In this document: piece by piece, positions 42,635 to 51,013 of the stretch
How positions within the stretch are numbered: position 1 is the stretch's first letter
Layout of the letters: each line of letters begins with the position of its first letter
Source of the DNA: Tsuneonella sediminis
GTDB taxonomy: Bacteria; Pseudomonadota; Alphaproteobacteria; Sphingomonadales; Sphingomonadaceae
Reading direction: 5' to 3'
NCBI RefSeq assembly: GCF_051912845.1
Contig: NZ_JBNCBU010000001.1
Location: 1,488,001 to 1,552,000, forward strand
Length of the DNA: 64,000 bases
Translations under genes and position numbers: made by a program
Notes under the pieces: generated by a model
Told to the model about the DNA's origin: nothing
Seen by the model: only the letters and a program-made list of their open reading frames with translations
Database searches by the model: none

Positions 42635-43474
42635 CTAGAGCCGGCGGCCGATCGCCTGCCCCATGCGCACCGCGGTCCCCGCCGCGATCCCGTCGAGCCA
42701 TTCGACCGTGCCGGGCTCGAACAGCAGCACCACGGTCGACCCCAGGTAAAAGCGGCCCATCTCATCCCCGGCCGCGAATTGCGGCCCGGCGGCGAAATCA
42801 CGGGCGTCGATCACCTTGCCGTGCGGCTGCACTCGGCCGCTCCAGACAGTCTCCACACCCGCGACGATCATCGCCCCGACCATCACGCTGGCGAACCGCC
42901 CGGGGGGCCCGTCGAACAGGCAGGCGAGCCGCTCGTTGCGGGCGAACAGCCGTTCGACCCCTTCCGCAGTAACCCCGTTCACGGAGAACAGGTCGCCCGG
43001 CACGTAGCGGGTCTGCCGCAGCGTCCCGGCGGCGGGCATGTGAACGCGGTGATAGTCCCGGGGCGACAGGTAGATGGTGACGAACCGCCCGCCGTCGAAC
43101 CGGTGCGCATCCGCCGCGTCGCACGCCAGCAATTCCGCGACCGAATAGTCCCGCGCCTTCGCCTGGACGATTCGGCCGTCGGCGACAGGTCCGGCCTGGC
43201 TGACCACGCCGTCGGCGGGGCTGAGCACGAACTGCTCAGCGTCGGCGAGAGGACGAGATCCGGGCTTGAGGGCGCGGGTGAAGAAGGCGTTGAAGGTGGG
43301 ATAGGCATCGGCCGGCTCGGCCGCCTCGCCCATGTCGACGTCGTACGCGGCGATGAAGCGGCGGATCAGCAGGTCGCGTATCCATGGCGTCGTGCTGTCG
43401 GCGAACCGGCCGGCGAGTTTCGACAGGGCGTGTTGCGGCGCAAGGTGCTGAAGGCGGATGAAAGCCGAACTCAT
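42635..43474 (-). CDS. psd: Phosphatidylserine decarboxylase (proenzyme)
   Basis: 279-aa pyruvoyl enzyme making phosphatidylethanolamine. Autocleavage occurs in YLGSTVVLLF before Ser246, which becomes the pyruvoyl group. Other motifs: YPTFNAFFTRALKPGSRPL, FVLSPADGVVSQAGPV, the catalytic His in SPRDYHRVHMPAAGTL. ATG 43474 gives the usual N-terminus (SSAFIRLQHLAPQHALSKLA). A TTG at 43510 that overlaps the upstream stop would add 12 residues. Confidence 0.94.
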   Translation of the reverse strand: MSSAFIRLQHLAPQHALSKLAGRFADSTTPWIRDLLIRRFIAAYDVDMGEAAEPADAYPTFNAFFTRALKPGSRPLADAEQFVLSPADGVVSQAGPVADGRIVQAKARDYSVAELLACDAADAHRFDGGRFVTIYLSPRDYHRVHMPAAGTLRQTRYVPGDLFSVNGVTAEGVERLFARNERLACLFDGPPGRFASVMVGAMIVAGVETVWSGRVQPHGKVIDARDFAAGPQFAAGDEMGRFYLGSTVVLLFEPGTVEWLDGIAAGTAVRMGQAIGRRL

Positions 43475-43506
43475 GCGGCCCGCGTTGGCGGCATGCGGCC
43501 GGTTCG

Positions 43507-43770
43507 TCAACGCAACTGGCTGTCCTTGCTGCCCCGCCGGTTGATCGCCGAATGGCGCACGGCCCCGTCCCTTTCCGCCTGGCAGGCGACGCAGGTGCGC
43601 ACTCCCGGCAGGGCCTCGCGCCGGCGCCGGGGGATCGGCTCACCGCAATCGTCGCAATGGTCCGCGCCGGCCCCTTTCGGCGTGCGCGCGCGGGCGGCGG
43701 CGACCGCGTCGCTCACGGTGTCGTCGATCTGGTCCTGAACAGCGCCGTCGCGCGTCCATCCGCCTGCCAT
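43507..43770 (-). CDS. DksA/TraR-type C4 zinc-finger protein
   Basis: 87-aa protein with one C4 zinc finger, CDDCGEPIPRRRREALPGVR then TCVACQ, the TraR/DksA signature. It lacks the long coiled-coil of true DksA, so it belongs to the short TraR-like group that can act on RNA polymerase. ATG 43770 is preceded by AAGGAGAG. It is directly upstream of psd and overlaps the TTG option there. Confidence 0.88.
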   Translation of the reverse strand: MAGGWTRDGAVQDQIDDTVSDAVAAARARTPKGAGADHCDDCGEPIPRRRREALPGVRTCVACQAERDGAVRHSAINRRGSKDSQLR

Positions 43771-43819
43771 GCCGCTCTCCTTGCCCGCACAACGGGCACT
43801 GGCGACCTCGGGTTCCGTC

Positions 43820-44803
43820 TCAGCGCTTCTCGTAGGGCCTGATGCCGACGCCGAGCGCGTTGGGTCCGACCGCGAGACGATCGCGGGACCAGTCGGCGAC
43901 AAAGGCGGTCGAACGCCGCACCCCCGGCGCGAGGCGGGCATCGTTGCCCGCGATCGAAAGCCCGTCGGCGGAATGCAAACCATCCTCGGCGCCCACCGCG
44001 ATGAACGCCGAGTGGTTTTCCTTGTCGGCTCCCTGGACGAACCAGTTGTTCGTGATCTGGCCGGTGGATCCATCCGGCAGGTCGATCATGTAGTTCGTTC
44101 CCCGCCCCTGCGAATCGTCGAAGCTGGAACTGGCGATTTCCACCCGCTTCGCCCGCGCCTTGACATAGTGCCCCCCGGTGCCGCGCTCGAAGCGGCTGCG
44201 GGTGACCCGCAGATGTCCGTAATCGCCGATGTAGATGGAATGCGCGCAGCCCGCCTCGTTCTCGCACGTGCCGAGGCCGGAAAACGTGCTCTTGTCGATG
44301 ACGACAGTGCCTGCGGGATCGCTCGCGCTGAGGATGCCTTGCTGGCTGTCGAGGAACCAGCTCTGGGCGACCGTCAGGTCGCCCCGTTCGAGGCGAATGC
44401 CCGCCCCGTTGCCGTCCGCGACGCGCATGCCGCGGAAGGTCAGCCCGGCCACGCGCGCGGACCGGCCGCGCAGGACCAGCGCGGCCTTGCCCTCGCAGGT
44501 GGCGCGCTCGAACACCGATCTGCCGGGTTCAGAGGCAACGTAAGTCACTTCGCCGGCTTGCTGCACCGCGCACTGGCGATAGGTCCCCGGCGCTACGGCT
44601 ATCGTCCCCCGGCCGCTGCCGATCGCGTCCACCGCCTGCTGAAGGGTGGGATAGCCGCGCCCCGTCTCGAGCACCGTGAAGGCCGCTGTCCCTCCTTGCG
44701 CGACGACCGCGGCGGCCGGGATCGCGGCCACGGCCAGCACTGCGACGAGCAGGACAAACCTGAGCGGAGGCCGGGCGGTCGGAGTGCGGGCAAGACTGTC
44801 CAT
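43820..44803 (-). CDS. Exported right-handed beta-helix protein
   Basis: 327-aa protein with an N-terminal signal/anchor (about 14-36, LRFVLLVAVLAVAAIPAAAV) and a parallel beta-helix repeat body: YPTLQQAVDAIGSGRGTIAV, VAPGTYRQCAV, VLRGRSARVAGLTFRGMRVA, GIRLERGDLTVAQSWFLDSQ, GHLRVTRSRFERGTGGHYVK. Such proteins bind or cut polysaccharides, but no catalytic residues are obvious. ATG 44803 follows CGAGGGCGGC. It ends 49 bases upstream of the zinc-finger gene. Confidence 0.85.
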   Translation of the reverse strand: MDSLARTPTARPPLRFVLLVAVLAVAAIPAAAVVAQGGTAAFTVLETGRGYPTLQQAVDAIGSGRGTIAVAPGTYRQCAVQQAGEVTYVASEPGRSVFERATCEGKAALVLRGRSARVAGLTFRGMRVADGNGAGIRLERGDLTVAQSWFLDSQQGILSASDPAGTVVIDKSTFSGLGTCENEAGCAHSIYIGDYGHLRVTRSRFERGTGGHYVKARAKRVEIASSSFDDSQGRGTNYMIDLPDGSTGQITNNWFVQGADKENHSAFIAVGAEDGLHSADGLSIAGNDARLAPGVRRSTAFVADWSRDRLAVGPNALGVGIRPYEKR

Positions 44804-44847
44804 GCCGCCCTCGATAGGCAAGAATGGTTAACCGGGGTCTAAGGCGC

Positions 44848-45096
44848 TCAGCGCCAGCGGCCCGGCGTCCGCGCGCGCGCGATCAGCATGAATGCGACGG
44901 TCGACGACACCAGCCCCGCGACATAGAGCGCATAACCGGTCGGGCTTGGCGGATCGAGCAGCAGCGACAGCCCCGCGACGATACCGACATAGGCCGCGAC
45001 GACGGCCCAGCCCTGCCAGGCGACGGGAAATCCCGATCCCCGGCCGTGTTTCTTGGCCGCGAACCAGTCGCCCGGCCCGAAGATGCGGTGCAGCAT
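44848..45096 (-). CDS. Small two-helix membrane protein
   Basis: 82-aa protein with two hydrophobic segments (GWAVVAAYVGIVAGLSLLL and YALYVAGLVSSTVAFMLIA), a soluble N-terminus of about 25 residues and a basic C-terminus. Family not recognised with certainty. It starts 4 bases after the ribbon-helix-helix gene stop, so it is the third gene of the SPFH operon. Confidence 0.75.
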   Translation of the reverse strand: MLHRIFGPGDWFAAKKHGRGSGFPVAWQGWAVVAAYVGIVAGLSLLLDPPSPTGYALYVAGLVSSTVAFMLIARARTPGRWR

Positions 45097-45100
45097 AAGT

Positions 45101-45304
45101 CTAGTCCTTCGTGGGCGGGCGGCCGCGACGCGGCGCCCGCGTGGTACCGATCTCGATTCCGCGGGCCCTGAGCGCCTCGCGCACGAGCACTTCGATTTCG
45201 GCGTTTACGCTGCGAAGATCGGCCGCCGCCAGCCGCTCGACCGCGGCGTGGACCGCCGGATCGAGTCGGAGCGCGAAGGCCTTCCTTGGCGGCGGATCGG
45301 CCAT
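45101..45304 (-). CDS. Ribbon-helix-helix DNA-binding protein (Arc/HicB-like)
   Basis: 67-aa protein: KAFALRLDPAVHAAVERLAA, ADLRSVNAEIEVLVREALRA. The short strand with alternating residues (FALRL), helix A and helix B (SVNAEIEVLVREAL) give the Arc/MetJ ribbon-helix-helix pattern; the tail RAPRRGRPP is AT-hook-like. It sits 7 bases after the SPFH gene and no toxin partner is visible, so a role as autoregulator of this operon is more likely than an antitoxin. Confidence 0.85.
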   Translation of the reverse strand: MADPPPRKAFALRLDPAVHAAVERLAAADLRSVNAEIEVLVREALRARGIEIGTTRAPRRGRPPTKD

Positions 45305-45311
45305 GTACGCC

Positions 45312-46226
45312 CTACTGGTAGAGCGTGCCGGCGTTGACCACCGGCTGCGCTTCGCGCTCGCCGCAGAGCACCACCATCAGGTTCGACACCATCGTCGCCT
45401 TGCGCTCGTCATCGAGTTCGACGATCTCGTCGGCGCTAAGCTTCTCGAGCGCCATCTGGACCATCGTCACGGCGCCCATGACCAGCTTGGCCCGCGCCGC
45501 GATCACCGCCTCCGCCTGTTGGCGGCGGAGCATGGCGCCGGCGATCTCGGGCGCATAGGCAAGGTGAGTCAGGCCCGCCTCGTCGACCACGATGCCGGCC
45601 ACGTGGAGCCGTTCGTTGAGCTCTGCCTGGAGCTCGGAATTGACGACGTCGGGGCTGCCCCGCAGAGTCGTCTCCTCCTCCTCGAGATCGTCGTAGGGAT
45701 GGCGAGCTCCGACAGTACGCAGGCCCGCCTCGATCTGGATATTCACGAACTCCTTGAAGTCGTCGACGTCGAAGCTGGCCTGGGCGGTATCGGCGACCCG
45801 CCAGACGACGTTGCAGGCGATGTCGATCGGGTTGCCCTTCAGGTCGTTGATCTTGACCCGGTCCGAGTGGACGTTGTGCGCGCGGGCGGAGATCTTCTTC
45901 TTGGCGATCCACGGCCACACCCAGCGCAGTCCCTCGGTCCGGTCGGTCCCCTTGTACGCCCCGAACAGCGTCAGCACCGCCGCCTGGTTGGGCTGGATCA
46001 TGTAGAAGCCGATACTGACGAAAAGAGCGGCGATGATCGCGCCCACGATCCGCCCGGCGAACGCCAGCTTGGCGGCCTTGTCCGCGCCCGCCGGCGGCGC
46101 GCCGCCCACGACCAGCCAGGTGCCCACCGCGATTACCGCCAGCAGCACCAACAGCATGACGTATCCGTTGAATGCCGATGCCGGCACCTCGCGGCTCTTC
46201 GTCATTCCCCTGAGTTCGACCGACAT
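45312..46226 (-). CDS. SPFH/band-7 membrane protein
   Basis: 304-aa stomatin/prohibitin/flotillin/HflK-type protein. Two N-terminal hydrophobic segments (YVMLLVLLAVIAVGTWLVV and GRIVGAIIAALFVSIGFYMI) are followed by the SPFH domain: QAAVLTLFGAYKGTDRTEGL, RWVWPWIAKKKISARAHNV, IDIACNVVWRVADTAQASF, FVNIQIEAGLRTVGARHPYD, and VDEAGLTHLAYAPEIAGAML, AEAVIAARAKLVMGAV. ATG 46226 is chosen because GAGGGAG lies 7 bases upstream (GTG 46235 overlaps that site). First gene of a three-gene operon. Confidence 0.92.
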   Translation of the reverse strand: MSVELRGMTKSREVPASAFNGYVMLLVLLAVIAVGTWLVVGGAPPAGADKAAKLAFAGRIVGAIIAALFVSIGFYMIQPNQAAVLTLFGAYKGTDRTEGLRWVWPWIAKKKISARAHNVHSDRVKINDLKGNPIDIACNVVWRVADTAQASFDVDDFKEFVNIQIEAGLRTVGARHPYDDLEEEETTLRGSPDVVNSELQAELNERLHVAGIVVDEAGLTHLAYAPEIAGAMLRRQQAEAVIAARAKLVMGAVTMVQMALEKLSADEIVELDDERKATMVSNLMVVLCGEREAQPVVNAGTLYQ

Positions 46227-46240
46227 GCGAATCACTCCCT

Positions 46241-46270
46241 CGATACTAATTTGATATCACTTTTATATCG
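46241..46270 (-). promoter_or_regulatory. Symmetric 30-bp palindrome, likely RHH operator
   Basis: In the A+T-rich leader just upstream of the SPFH ribosome site, the sequence is CGATA, 6 bases, TGATATCA, 6 bases, TATCG: two outer 5-bp arms equidistant from a central 8-bp palindrome. The equal spacing suits a dimer array of a ribbon-helix-helix protein. The island is far below the surrounding G+C and would overlap the operon promoter. Confidence 0.55.
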
Positions 46271-46500
46271 ACCATGATTTTTTGCAAGCTGCACTTGAAC
46301 CCGGATCGAGGCGCCCCATCTCGATGACGCGGAACCGGGCCCCTCTGGCGCGGCGCAGGGGCCACCAGGCCCGGGCGTCGCGTGATGTCGGACCGCATCG
46401 GATGTTGCCGATGCCGGGCCTGGGCTCACCCCCTTCCCCAACGCCCGCCGGTGTCGGCAACTCCGATCGAACTGCAACTCGTTCGACAGGGAGACGACAC

Positions 46501-46677
46501 ATGTCCGACCGGCTCTACCGCCTTATGGAACGTCATCAGAAACTCGACCGGATGATCGCGGCAGCGCAAATGCGCAGGCTGCCCGATCCATTCGAAATCC
46601 TCCGCCTCAGGAAGCTCAAGCTCGCGGTCAGGGACCGCCTAGCGCGCGCGATGCGGCGACCGGCACCCGCCCGCTAG
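46501..46677 (+). CDS. DUF465 (YdcH-type) protein
   Basis: 58-aa helical protein: SDRLYRLMERHQKLDRMIAA, RLPDPFEILRLRKLKLAVRD. The pattern of a short helix, a turn at PDP and a lysine/leucine-rich second helix (RLRKLKLAVRDRL) is that of DUF465. Function of the family is unknown. ATG 46501 is preceded by AGGGAGACGACAC. It is probably monocistronic and followed by a weak hairpin at 46685. Confidence 0.85.
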   Translation: MSDRLYRLMERHQKLDRMIAAAQMRRLPDPFEILRLRKLKLAVRDRLARAMRRPAPAR

Positions 46678-46684
46678 GCTCTTT

Positions 46685-46713
46685 GCCGGGCGTGCCATGT
46701 CGGCGCGCCCGGC
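46685..46713 (+). terminator. Weak hairpin after the DUF465 gene
   Basis: 8-bp stem GCCGGGCG (46685-46692) / CGCCCGGC (46706-46713) with a 13-base loop and only ATTTC behind it. Could be a poor terminator or part of the leader of the next gene. Confidence 0.35.
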
Positions 46714-46743
46714 ATTTCAAGGTTTCTCGCGGAGCGCATCCCG

Positions 46744-47754
46744 ATGGATTTCCTCGTCTACGACTGGCTCGGAACGCCGGTCTGGTTCTGGCTGGCCTTT
46801 CTGGGCATCGTCATCACGCTCACCGCCTTCGATCTCGGTGTCCTTCACAAGGAGGACCGCGAGATGGGGATCGCGGAAAGCCTGCGGCTGAGTGCGTTCT
46901 ATATCGGAATCGCGCTCGCGTTCGGTGCGTGGATCTGGCTGGAACGCGGGGCCGATCTCGGCATGAAGTACTATACCGGCTTCTTCATCGAGAAGGCGCT
47001 GTCGATCGACAACGTGTTCGTCATCAGCCTGATCTTCACCTATTTCGCAATACCGCCCAGGTACCAGTACCGCGCGCTACTGTGGGGCATCGTCGCCGTC
47101 ATAGTGCTGCGCGGGCTGATGATCGCCGGCGGTGCAGCGCTCGTCGCCGAAGCGTACTGGGTGCTCTACATCTTCGCCGCGTTCCTCGTCTTCACGGGCG
47201 TGAAGATGTTTTTCGCCGGCGATCAAGAGCCCGACATCGCGCGCAATCCCGTGATCCGCTGGATTTCGGCCCGCATGCGGGTGACGCGCGAGCTGCACGG
47301 TCAGCATTTCTTCGTGAAGATCGCCGACGATAAGACCGGACGGACGGTCACCGCAGCGACCCCGCTGTTCCTTGCCCTGGTGGTCATCAACCTCGCCGAC
47401 CTCGTGTTCGCGGTCGACAGCGTCCCGGCGATTTTCGCGATCACGACCGACACCTTCGTGGTCTACACCAGCAACATCATGGCGATCCTCGGCCTGCGCG
47501 CGCTCTACTTCGCGCTCGCAGCGATGGTGCACCGTTTCTATTACCTGAAGTACGCGCTCGCCGCCGTGCTGGTGTTCATCGGGTCTAAAATCTTCGTCGC
47601 CGACTTCGTGCTGGGTGGGGACAAGTTTCCTCCGGTGCTCAGCCTTGGCGTCACCGCCGCGCTGATCGCGGGCGGCGTGCTCTTTTCGCTGTGGAAGACC
47701 CGCCACGGAGAGGACGCCGCCCCGCAGCTGCCGCACAACCCGAGCCAGCCATAA
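46744..47754 (+). CDS. TerC-family protein, Alx-like
   Basis: 336-aa membrane protein with about nine helices and an internal loop of about 60 residues (HKEDREMGIAESLRL early; QEPDIARNPVIRWISARMR in the middle). TerC motifs are FIEKALSIDNVFVISLIF and VINLADLVFAVDSVPAIFAI. Architecture fits Alx (manganese export / pH response) rather than the short TerC at 22186. ATG 46744 follows TCGCGGAGCGCATCCCG, a weak ribosome site. No manganese riboswitch is visible in the 66-base gap upstream. Confidence 0.92.
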   Translation: MDFLVYDWLGTPVWFWLAFLGIVITLTAFDLGVLHKEDREMGIAESLRLSAFYIGIALAFGAWIWLERGADLGMKYYTGFFIEKALSIDNVFVISLIFTYFAIPPRYQYRALLWGIVAVIVLRGLMIAGGAALVAEAYWVLYIFAAFLVFTGVKMFFAGDQEPDIARNPVIRWISARMRVTRELHGQHFFVKIADDKTGRTVTAATPLFLALVVINLADLVFAVDSVPAIFAITTDTFVVYTSNIMAILGLRALYFALAAMVHRFYYLKYALAAVLVFIGSKIFVADFVLGGDKFPPVLSLGVTAALIAGGVLFSLWKTRHGEDAAPQLPHNPSQP

Positions 47755-47789
47755 TCCACCCCAGCAACCGCACGAAAAGGAGAATGCCG

Positions 47790-48380
47790 ATGAAGACCAC
47801 CTATCTGCTGGCCCCGCTGGCCACGGGCCTCGCCCTTGTCGCAGCGCCGGTCCAGGCCAAACACCACGAAGGCGGCGCCCCGGCCGCACAGGTCGCCACC
47901 TACGCGCCGATCACGGTTGGCGAGGTCGAAGATGCGCAAAAGGCCTGGTGCAACGCGCTCGTCGCGATCGCGACCGAGGCCGATACCAACGGTCTTTCTG
48001 CCGCCAAGACACTGGCGGGGCAGGTGATCGATAGCGCGTATGCTTATCAAAAGGGTCCGGTGTTGTTCAAACCGACCCTGACGGTGGCCCCCCGGACCTT
48101 CCGCACGACCCGTGACGGAGCGCTCTCCTATTTCGTGGGCGACAACACCGCCTATCCTGACGATGGCGGCTTCGCGCTGAAGCACTGGCGCAGCTGCAAG
48201 AGTGAGAACGCCGGCATCCTGATCGCCGGCAGCAGCGCGATGTCGATGGGCAACGTGTCGATGTGGGACGACAAGGGCAACATGACGCGGGTCGACAAGA
48301 CCTGGGGGTACGTGCGCGACGGCGAGGGCAAGCTGCGCATAGTCCTTCACCACTCTTCGCTGCCCTACTCGGCCAAGTAG
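47790..48380 (+). CDS. Exported NTF2/SnoaL-like protein
   Basis: 196-aa protein with a signal peptide (about 1-23, LATGLALVAAPVQAK). The mature part, WCNALVAIATEADTNGLSAA, GALSYFVGDNTAYPDDGGFA, LKHWRSCKSENAGILIAGSS, VRDGEGKLRIVLHHSSLPY, has the cone-shaped NTF2/SnoaL fold pattern ending in the conserved LHHSS motif. Close relatives are often labelled phosphoribosyl-AMP cyclohydrolase, but no HisI zinc or catalytic motif is present. ATG 47790 is preferred to 47784 because AAAAGGAG needs the longer spacing. Confidence 0.8.
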   Translation: MKTTYLLAPLATGLALVAAPVQAKHHEGGAPAAQVATYAPITVGEVEDAQKAWCNALVAIATEADTNGLSAAKTLAGQVIDSAYAYQKGPVLFKPTLTVAPRTFRTTRDGALSYFVGDNTAYPDDGGFALKHWRSCKSENAGILIAGSSAMSMGNVSMWDDKGNMTRVDKTWGYVRDGEGKLRIVLHHSSLPYSAK

Positions 48381-48467
48381 CCTCCCTGCGGCGATCGCCG
48401 GGTGCTGTCCGGCGGTCGCCGCCACTCTTGCTCCCCGGGGGCAACCGGATGTGGCTGGCGGTGCCGG

Positions 48468-50273
48468 TCAGTGTTGGCGCAGGACCGCCAGAAACGCCTC
48501 GCCATAGGCTTCGAGCTTCTTGGTCCCGACCCCGGCGATTTGCGCTAGTTGTGCCAGCGTGCGCGGCCTTGCGGCAGCCATTTCGCGCAAGGTGGCGTCG
48601 TGGAACACCACGTAGGGCGGCACTCCCGCCTCGCGCGCGATCGAGCGGCGTTCCTCGCGCAGCGCATCGAACAGCGGGTCGCCCACCGGGTTGGCTGCGC
48701 CGTCCGCGCCCCGCCGCCGTGAGCGACCCCGCACCGGAGGGCTTGCGATCGACACTGCGCGTTCGCCCTTGAGGATCGCCTTGGCATCGCCGCCGAGCCG
48801 AAGACCGCCGTGCTCGGTCGCAACGAGGCTGCCGCGTGCCTGCAGTGCCCGGGCGAGCGGCGGAAGCAGCCGTGCTTCGTCGCTGCTGACGATGCCGAAA
48901 ACGCTCAGCCCGTCGTGACCACGCTGGACGACCCTTTCGTCCTCGATCCCCGTGAGGACCTTTTGCAGGTAGCCGAAACCGAAGCTCTGCCCGGTTCGGT
49001 AGGCCGCGCTGAGCAGCTTCTGCGCAAGCTGGGTGGCGTCGATCACGCCGGGCGCCTCGATGCAGTTGTCGCAGTTGCCGCAGCGATCGGGCGGTTCCTC
49101 GCCGAAATGGCGCAGGAGGACCGCGCGTCGGCACCCGGCGGTTTCTACCAGACCCCCCAGCGCATCCAGTCGGGTGCGTTCGGACGCGCGCCGGTCCTCG
49201 GCCACCTCCGCGATGCGCTGGCGCGCGGTGGCGAAATCGCCTGCGCCCCACAGCATGATCGCGCGGGCAGGGTCGCCGTCGCGACCGGCGCGGCCCGTTT
49301 CCTGATAATAGGCCTCGATCGACTTGGGGATTCCGGCATGTGCGACGAAACGCACGTCGGGCTTGTCGATGCCCATTCCGAACGCGATCGTTGCGACGAT
49401 TACCATGTCCTCGCTCTCGACGAACGCGGCCTGGTTGGCGGCGCGCACGCCCGGTTCCAGGCCCGCGTGATAAGGCAGGACCGGGCGCTCGCTCGCAGCC
49501 GCCAGTTTGCCGGCGATCTGTTCGACCTTCGCCCGGGTCGGCGCATAGACGATCCCGGGCCCCGGTTCGTTCAGCAGCAGGTCGGCGAGCTGGCGAACAG
49601 GATTGTCGCGGTGGCGGATCGCGTAGTGGATGTTCGGGCGGTCGAACCCGGCGATGATCGCGCCGTCCTCCGGGATGCCGAGCTGCGCCAGGATGTCGGT
49701 TCGCGTGTGCGCGTCGGCGGTCGCGGTCAGCGCCAGCCGGGGGACCGTCGGGAAGGCATCCATCAACGGTCGCAACTGGCGGTAGTCGGGCCGGAAATCG
49801 TGGCCCCACTCGCTGACGCAATGCGCCTCGTCGATCGCAAACAGCGCCAGCTCGGCGCTTGCCAGCAGCTCGCGGAAGGCGGGTTGCGACGCGCGCTCGG
49901 GCGCGACGTACAGCAGGTCGAGCTCGCCGGCTCGGAACGCGCCGACCGTCTCGCGCCAGTCGGAATCGGCGCTCGTCAGGGTGGCGGCGGCGATGCCGTT
50001 CGCGCGGGCGGCGCGCAGCTGGTCGTGCATCAGCGCGATCAGCGGGCTGACGACGACACAGGTTCCCGGCAGCATCGTCGCGGGCAGCTGGTAAGTGAGC
50101 GACTTGCCCGCGCCGGTCGGCATGACAGCCAGCGTCGATCGCCGGGCCAGCACGCGCTCGACGACCTGTGGCTGGACTCCGCGGAAATCGTCGAACCCGA
50201 AGATCGTGCGCAGCTTCGCGCGCGCTTCAGACAGCGCAGGTCCGGCAGGGGGAGCAGATGCGACCGTCGCCAT
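48468..50273 (-). CDS. recQ: ATP-dependent DNA helicase RecQ
   Basis: 601-aa 3'-5' helicase of recombination and repair. Motifs: FRGVQPQVVERVLARRSTLA, Walker A VMPTGAGKSLTYQLP, DEAH-type AIDEAHCVSEWGHDFRPDYR, TATADAHTRTDI, YYQETGRAGRDG; zinc-binding Cys in CRRAVLLRHFGE and CGNCDNC; C-terminal HRDC domain (FDALREERRSIAREAGVPPY, VFHDATLREMAAARP). ATG 50273 is used. A 20-residue basic linker (RGRSRRRG) separates the winged helix from HRDC. Confidence 0.96.
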   Translation of the reverse strand: MATVASAPPAGPALSEARAKLRTIFGFDDFRGVQPQVVERVLARRSTLAVMPTGAGKSLTYQLPATMLPGTCVVVSPLIALMHDQLRAARANGIAAATLTSADSDWRETVGAFRAGELDLLYVAPERASQPAFRELLASAELALFAIDEAHCVSEWGHDFRPDYRQLRPLMDAFPTVPRLALTATADAHTRTDILAQLGIPEDGAIIAGFDRPNIHYAIRHRDNPVRQLADLLLNEPGPGIVYAPTRAKVEQIAGKLAAASERPVLPYHAGLEPGVRAANQAAFVESEDMVIVATIAFGMGIDKPDVRFVAHAGIPKSIEAYYQETGRAGRDGDPARAIMLWGAGDFATARQRIAEVAEDRRASERTRLDALGGLVETAGCRRAVLLRHFGEEPPDRCGNCDNCIEAPGVIDATQLAQKLLSAAYRTGQSFGFGYLQKVLTGIEDERVVQRGHDGLSVFGIVSSDEARLLPPLARALQARGSLVATEHGGLRLGGDAKAILKGERAVSIASPPVRGRSRRRGADGAANPVGDPLFDALREERRSIAREAGVPPYVVFHDATLREMAAARPRTLAQLAQIAGVGTKKLEAYGEAFLAVLRQH

Positions 50274-50393
50274 TGCGCGCCGCCTTGGCACAGGCTGCCG
50301 TACGATGGAAATGCACCGCTTGTGGACAGAGGCGATTGCGGCGCGAATGTGGCGCGAGTAGGAGCAGTGCGAACCCGATCAAGGAGACCACCC

Positions 50394-50696
50394 ATGAAGA
50401 AGTTTGCCCTCGTCGCCCTGCCGCTGACCCTTGTCCTTGGCGCGTGCGGCAGCACCGACGACGCCTCGACCGCGGCCGAGGCCGATACCGTCGAGATGCC
50501 CGCCGACGAGGCGATGGCCGGCGTGACCGAGGAACCGGTAGCCGATCCGAAGGCCAATGCTGCCGCGGATACCGCCGCCGAGGCGACGGATGCCGCGCAG
50601 GCCACCGCCGAGGAGGCCGGAGCAAACGCCGCCGAGGTGGCCGCGCGCGCGCAGGCTGCAGCCGCTGCCGCCGAGACGGCAACCGACGCCCAGTAA
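50394..50696 (+). CDS. Small Ala/Glu-rich lipoprotein
   Basis: 100-aa lipoprotein: lipobox LVLGAC (Cys18), then a low-complexity mature part almost only Ala, Glu, Asp, Thr and Val (ADTAAEATDAAQATAEEAGA, AAARAQ-type repeats). It should form an alpha-helical or disordered acidic envelope protein; no family recognised. RBS AAGGAGACCACCC precedes ATG 50394. A similar acidic lipoprotein lies at 55702. Confidence 0.8.
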   Translation: MKKFALVALPLTLVLGACGSTDDASTAAEADTVEMPADEAMAGVTEEPVADPKANAAADTAAEATDAAQATAEEAGANAAEVAARAQAAAAAAETATDAQ

Positions 50697-50723
50697 GGGC
50701 ACTCGCCATTGTGCCGCCAGGGG

Positions 50724-50762
50724 GCGGGCGGATCGCGGCTGGCGCGATTCGCCCGCTTTTTC
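50724..50762 (+). terminator. Intrinsic terminator after the acidic lipoprotein
   Basis: 14-bp stem (GCGGGCG GATCGCG / CGCGATT CGCCCGC, one G-T pair), 5-base loop and a T-rich tail beginning at 50757. Confidence 0.9.
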
Positions 50763-50779
50763 TTTTTCGATATGCGAGT

Positions 50780-51013
50780 ATGGCATCCGTGATGCGCATC
50801 CGGATCGCCGTTCCGCTGGCTCTCGCCCCCGTCGTCCTGTCCGCCTGCACGCCTGCCGACACCGATCCCGGCCCCGGCGGCGTCACCGTGGACGAGGCGA
50901 AGGCGCTCGACGAGGCGGCCGCGATGCTGGACGAACGCCGCCCTCCCCCAGAGGCCTTGCCGAGCGCGGCGCCATCGGCGACACAGACACCGGAGTTTGC
51001 GGGAGAGGATTAA
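50780..51013 (+). CDS. Short lipoprotein
   Basis: About 77 aa (ATG 50780; 50792 also possible). Signal RIRIAVPLALAPVVLSAC has a lipobox (LSAC); the rest is Pro/Ala/Asp-rich (TPADTDPGPGGVTVDEAKAL, AAAMLDERRPPPEAL). It shows no known domain. It begins just after the previous terminator and its TAA abuts the acyl-CoA dehydrogenase ATG at 51014, so it may lead that transcript. Confidence 0.65.
   Translation: MASVMRIRIAVPLALAPVVLSACTPADTDPGPGGVTVDEAKALDEAAAMLDERRPPPEALPSAAPSATQTPEFAGED

Noticed and set aside
45101..45304. Antitoxin of a toxin-antitoxin pair
   Set aside because: Neighbours are an SPFH protein and a small two-helix membrane protein; no toxin-like gene is adjacent.
46678..46743. 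Manganese riboswitch (yybP-ykoY) before the Alx-like gene
   Set aside because: The gap is only 66 bases and lacks the conserved riboswitch loops; it holds only a simple hairpin.
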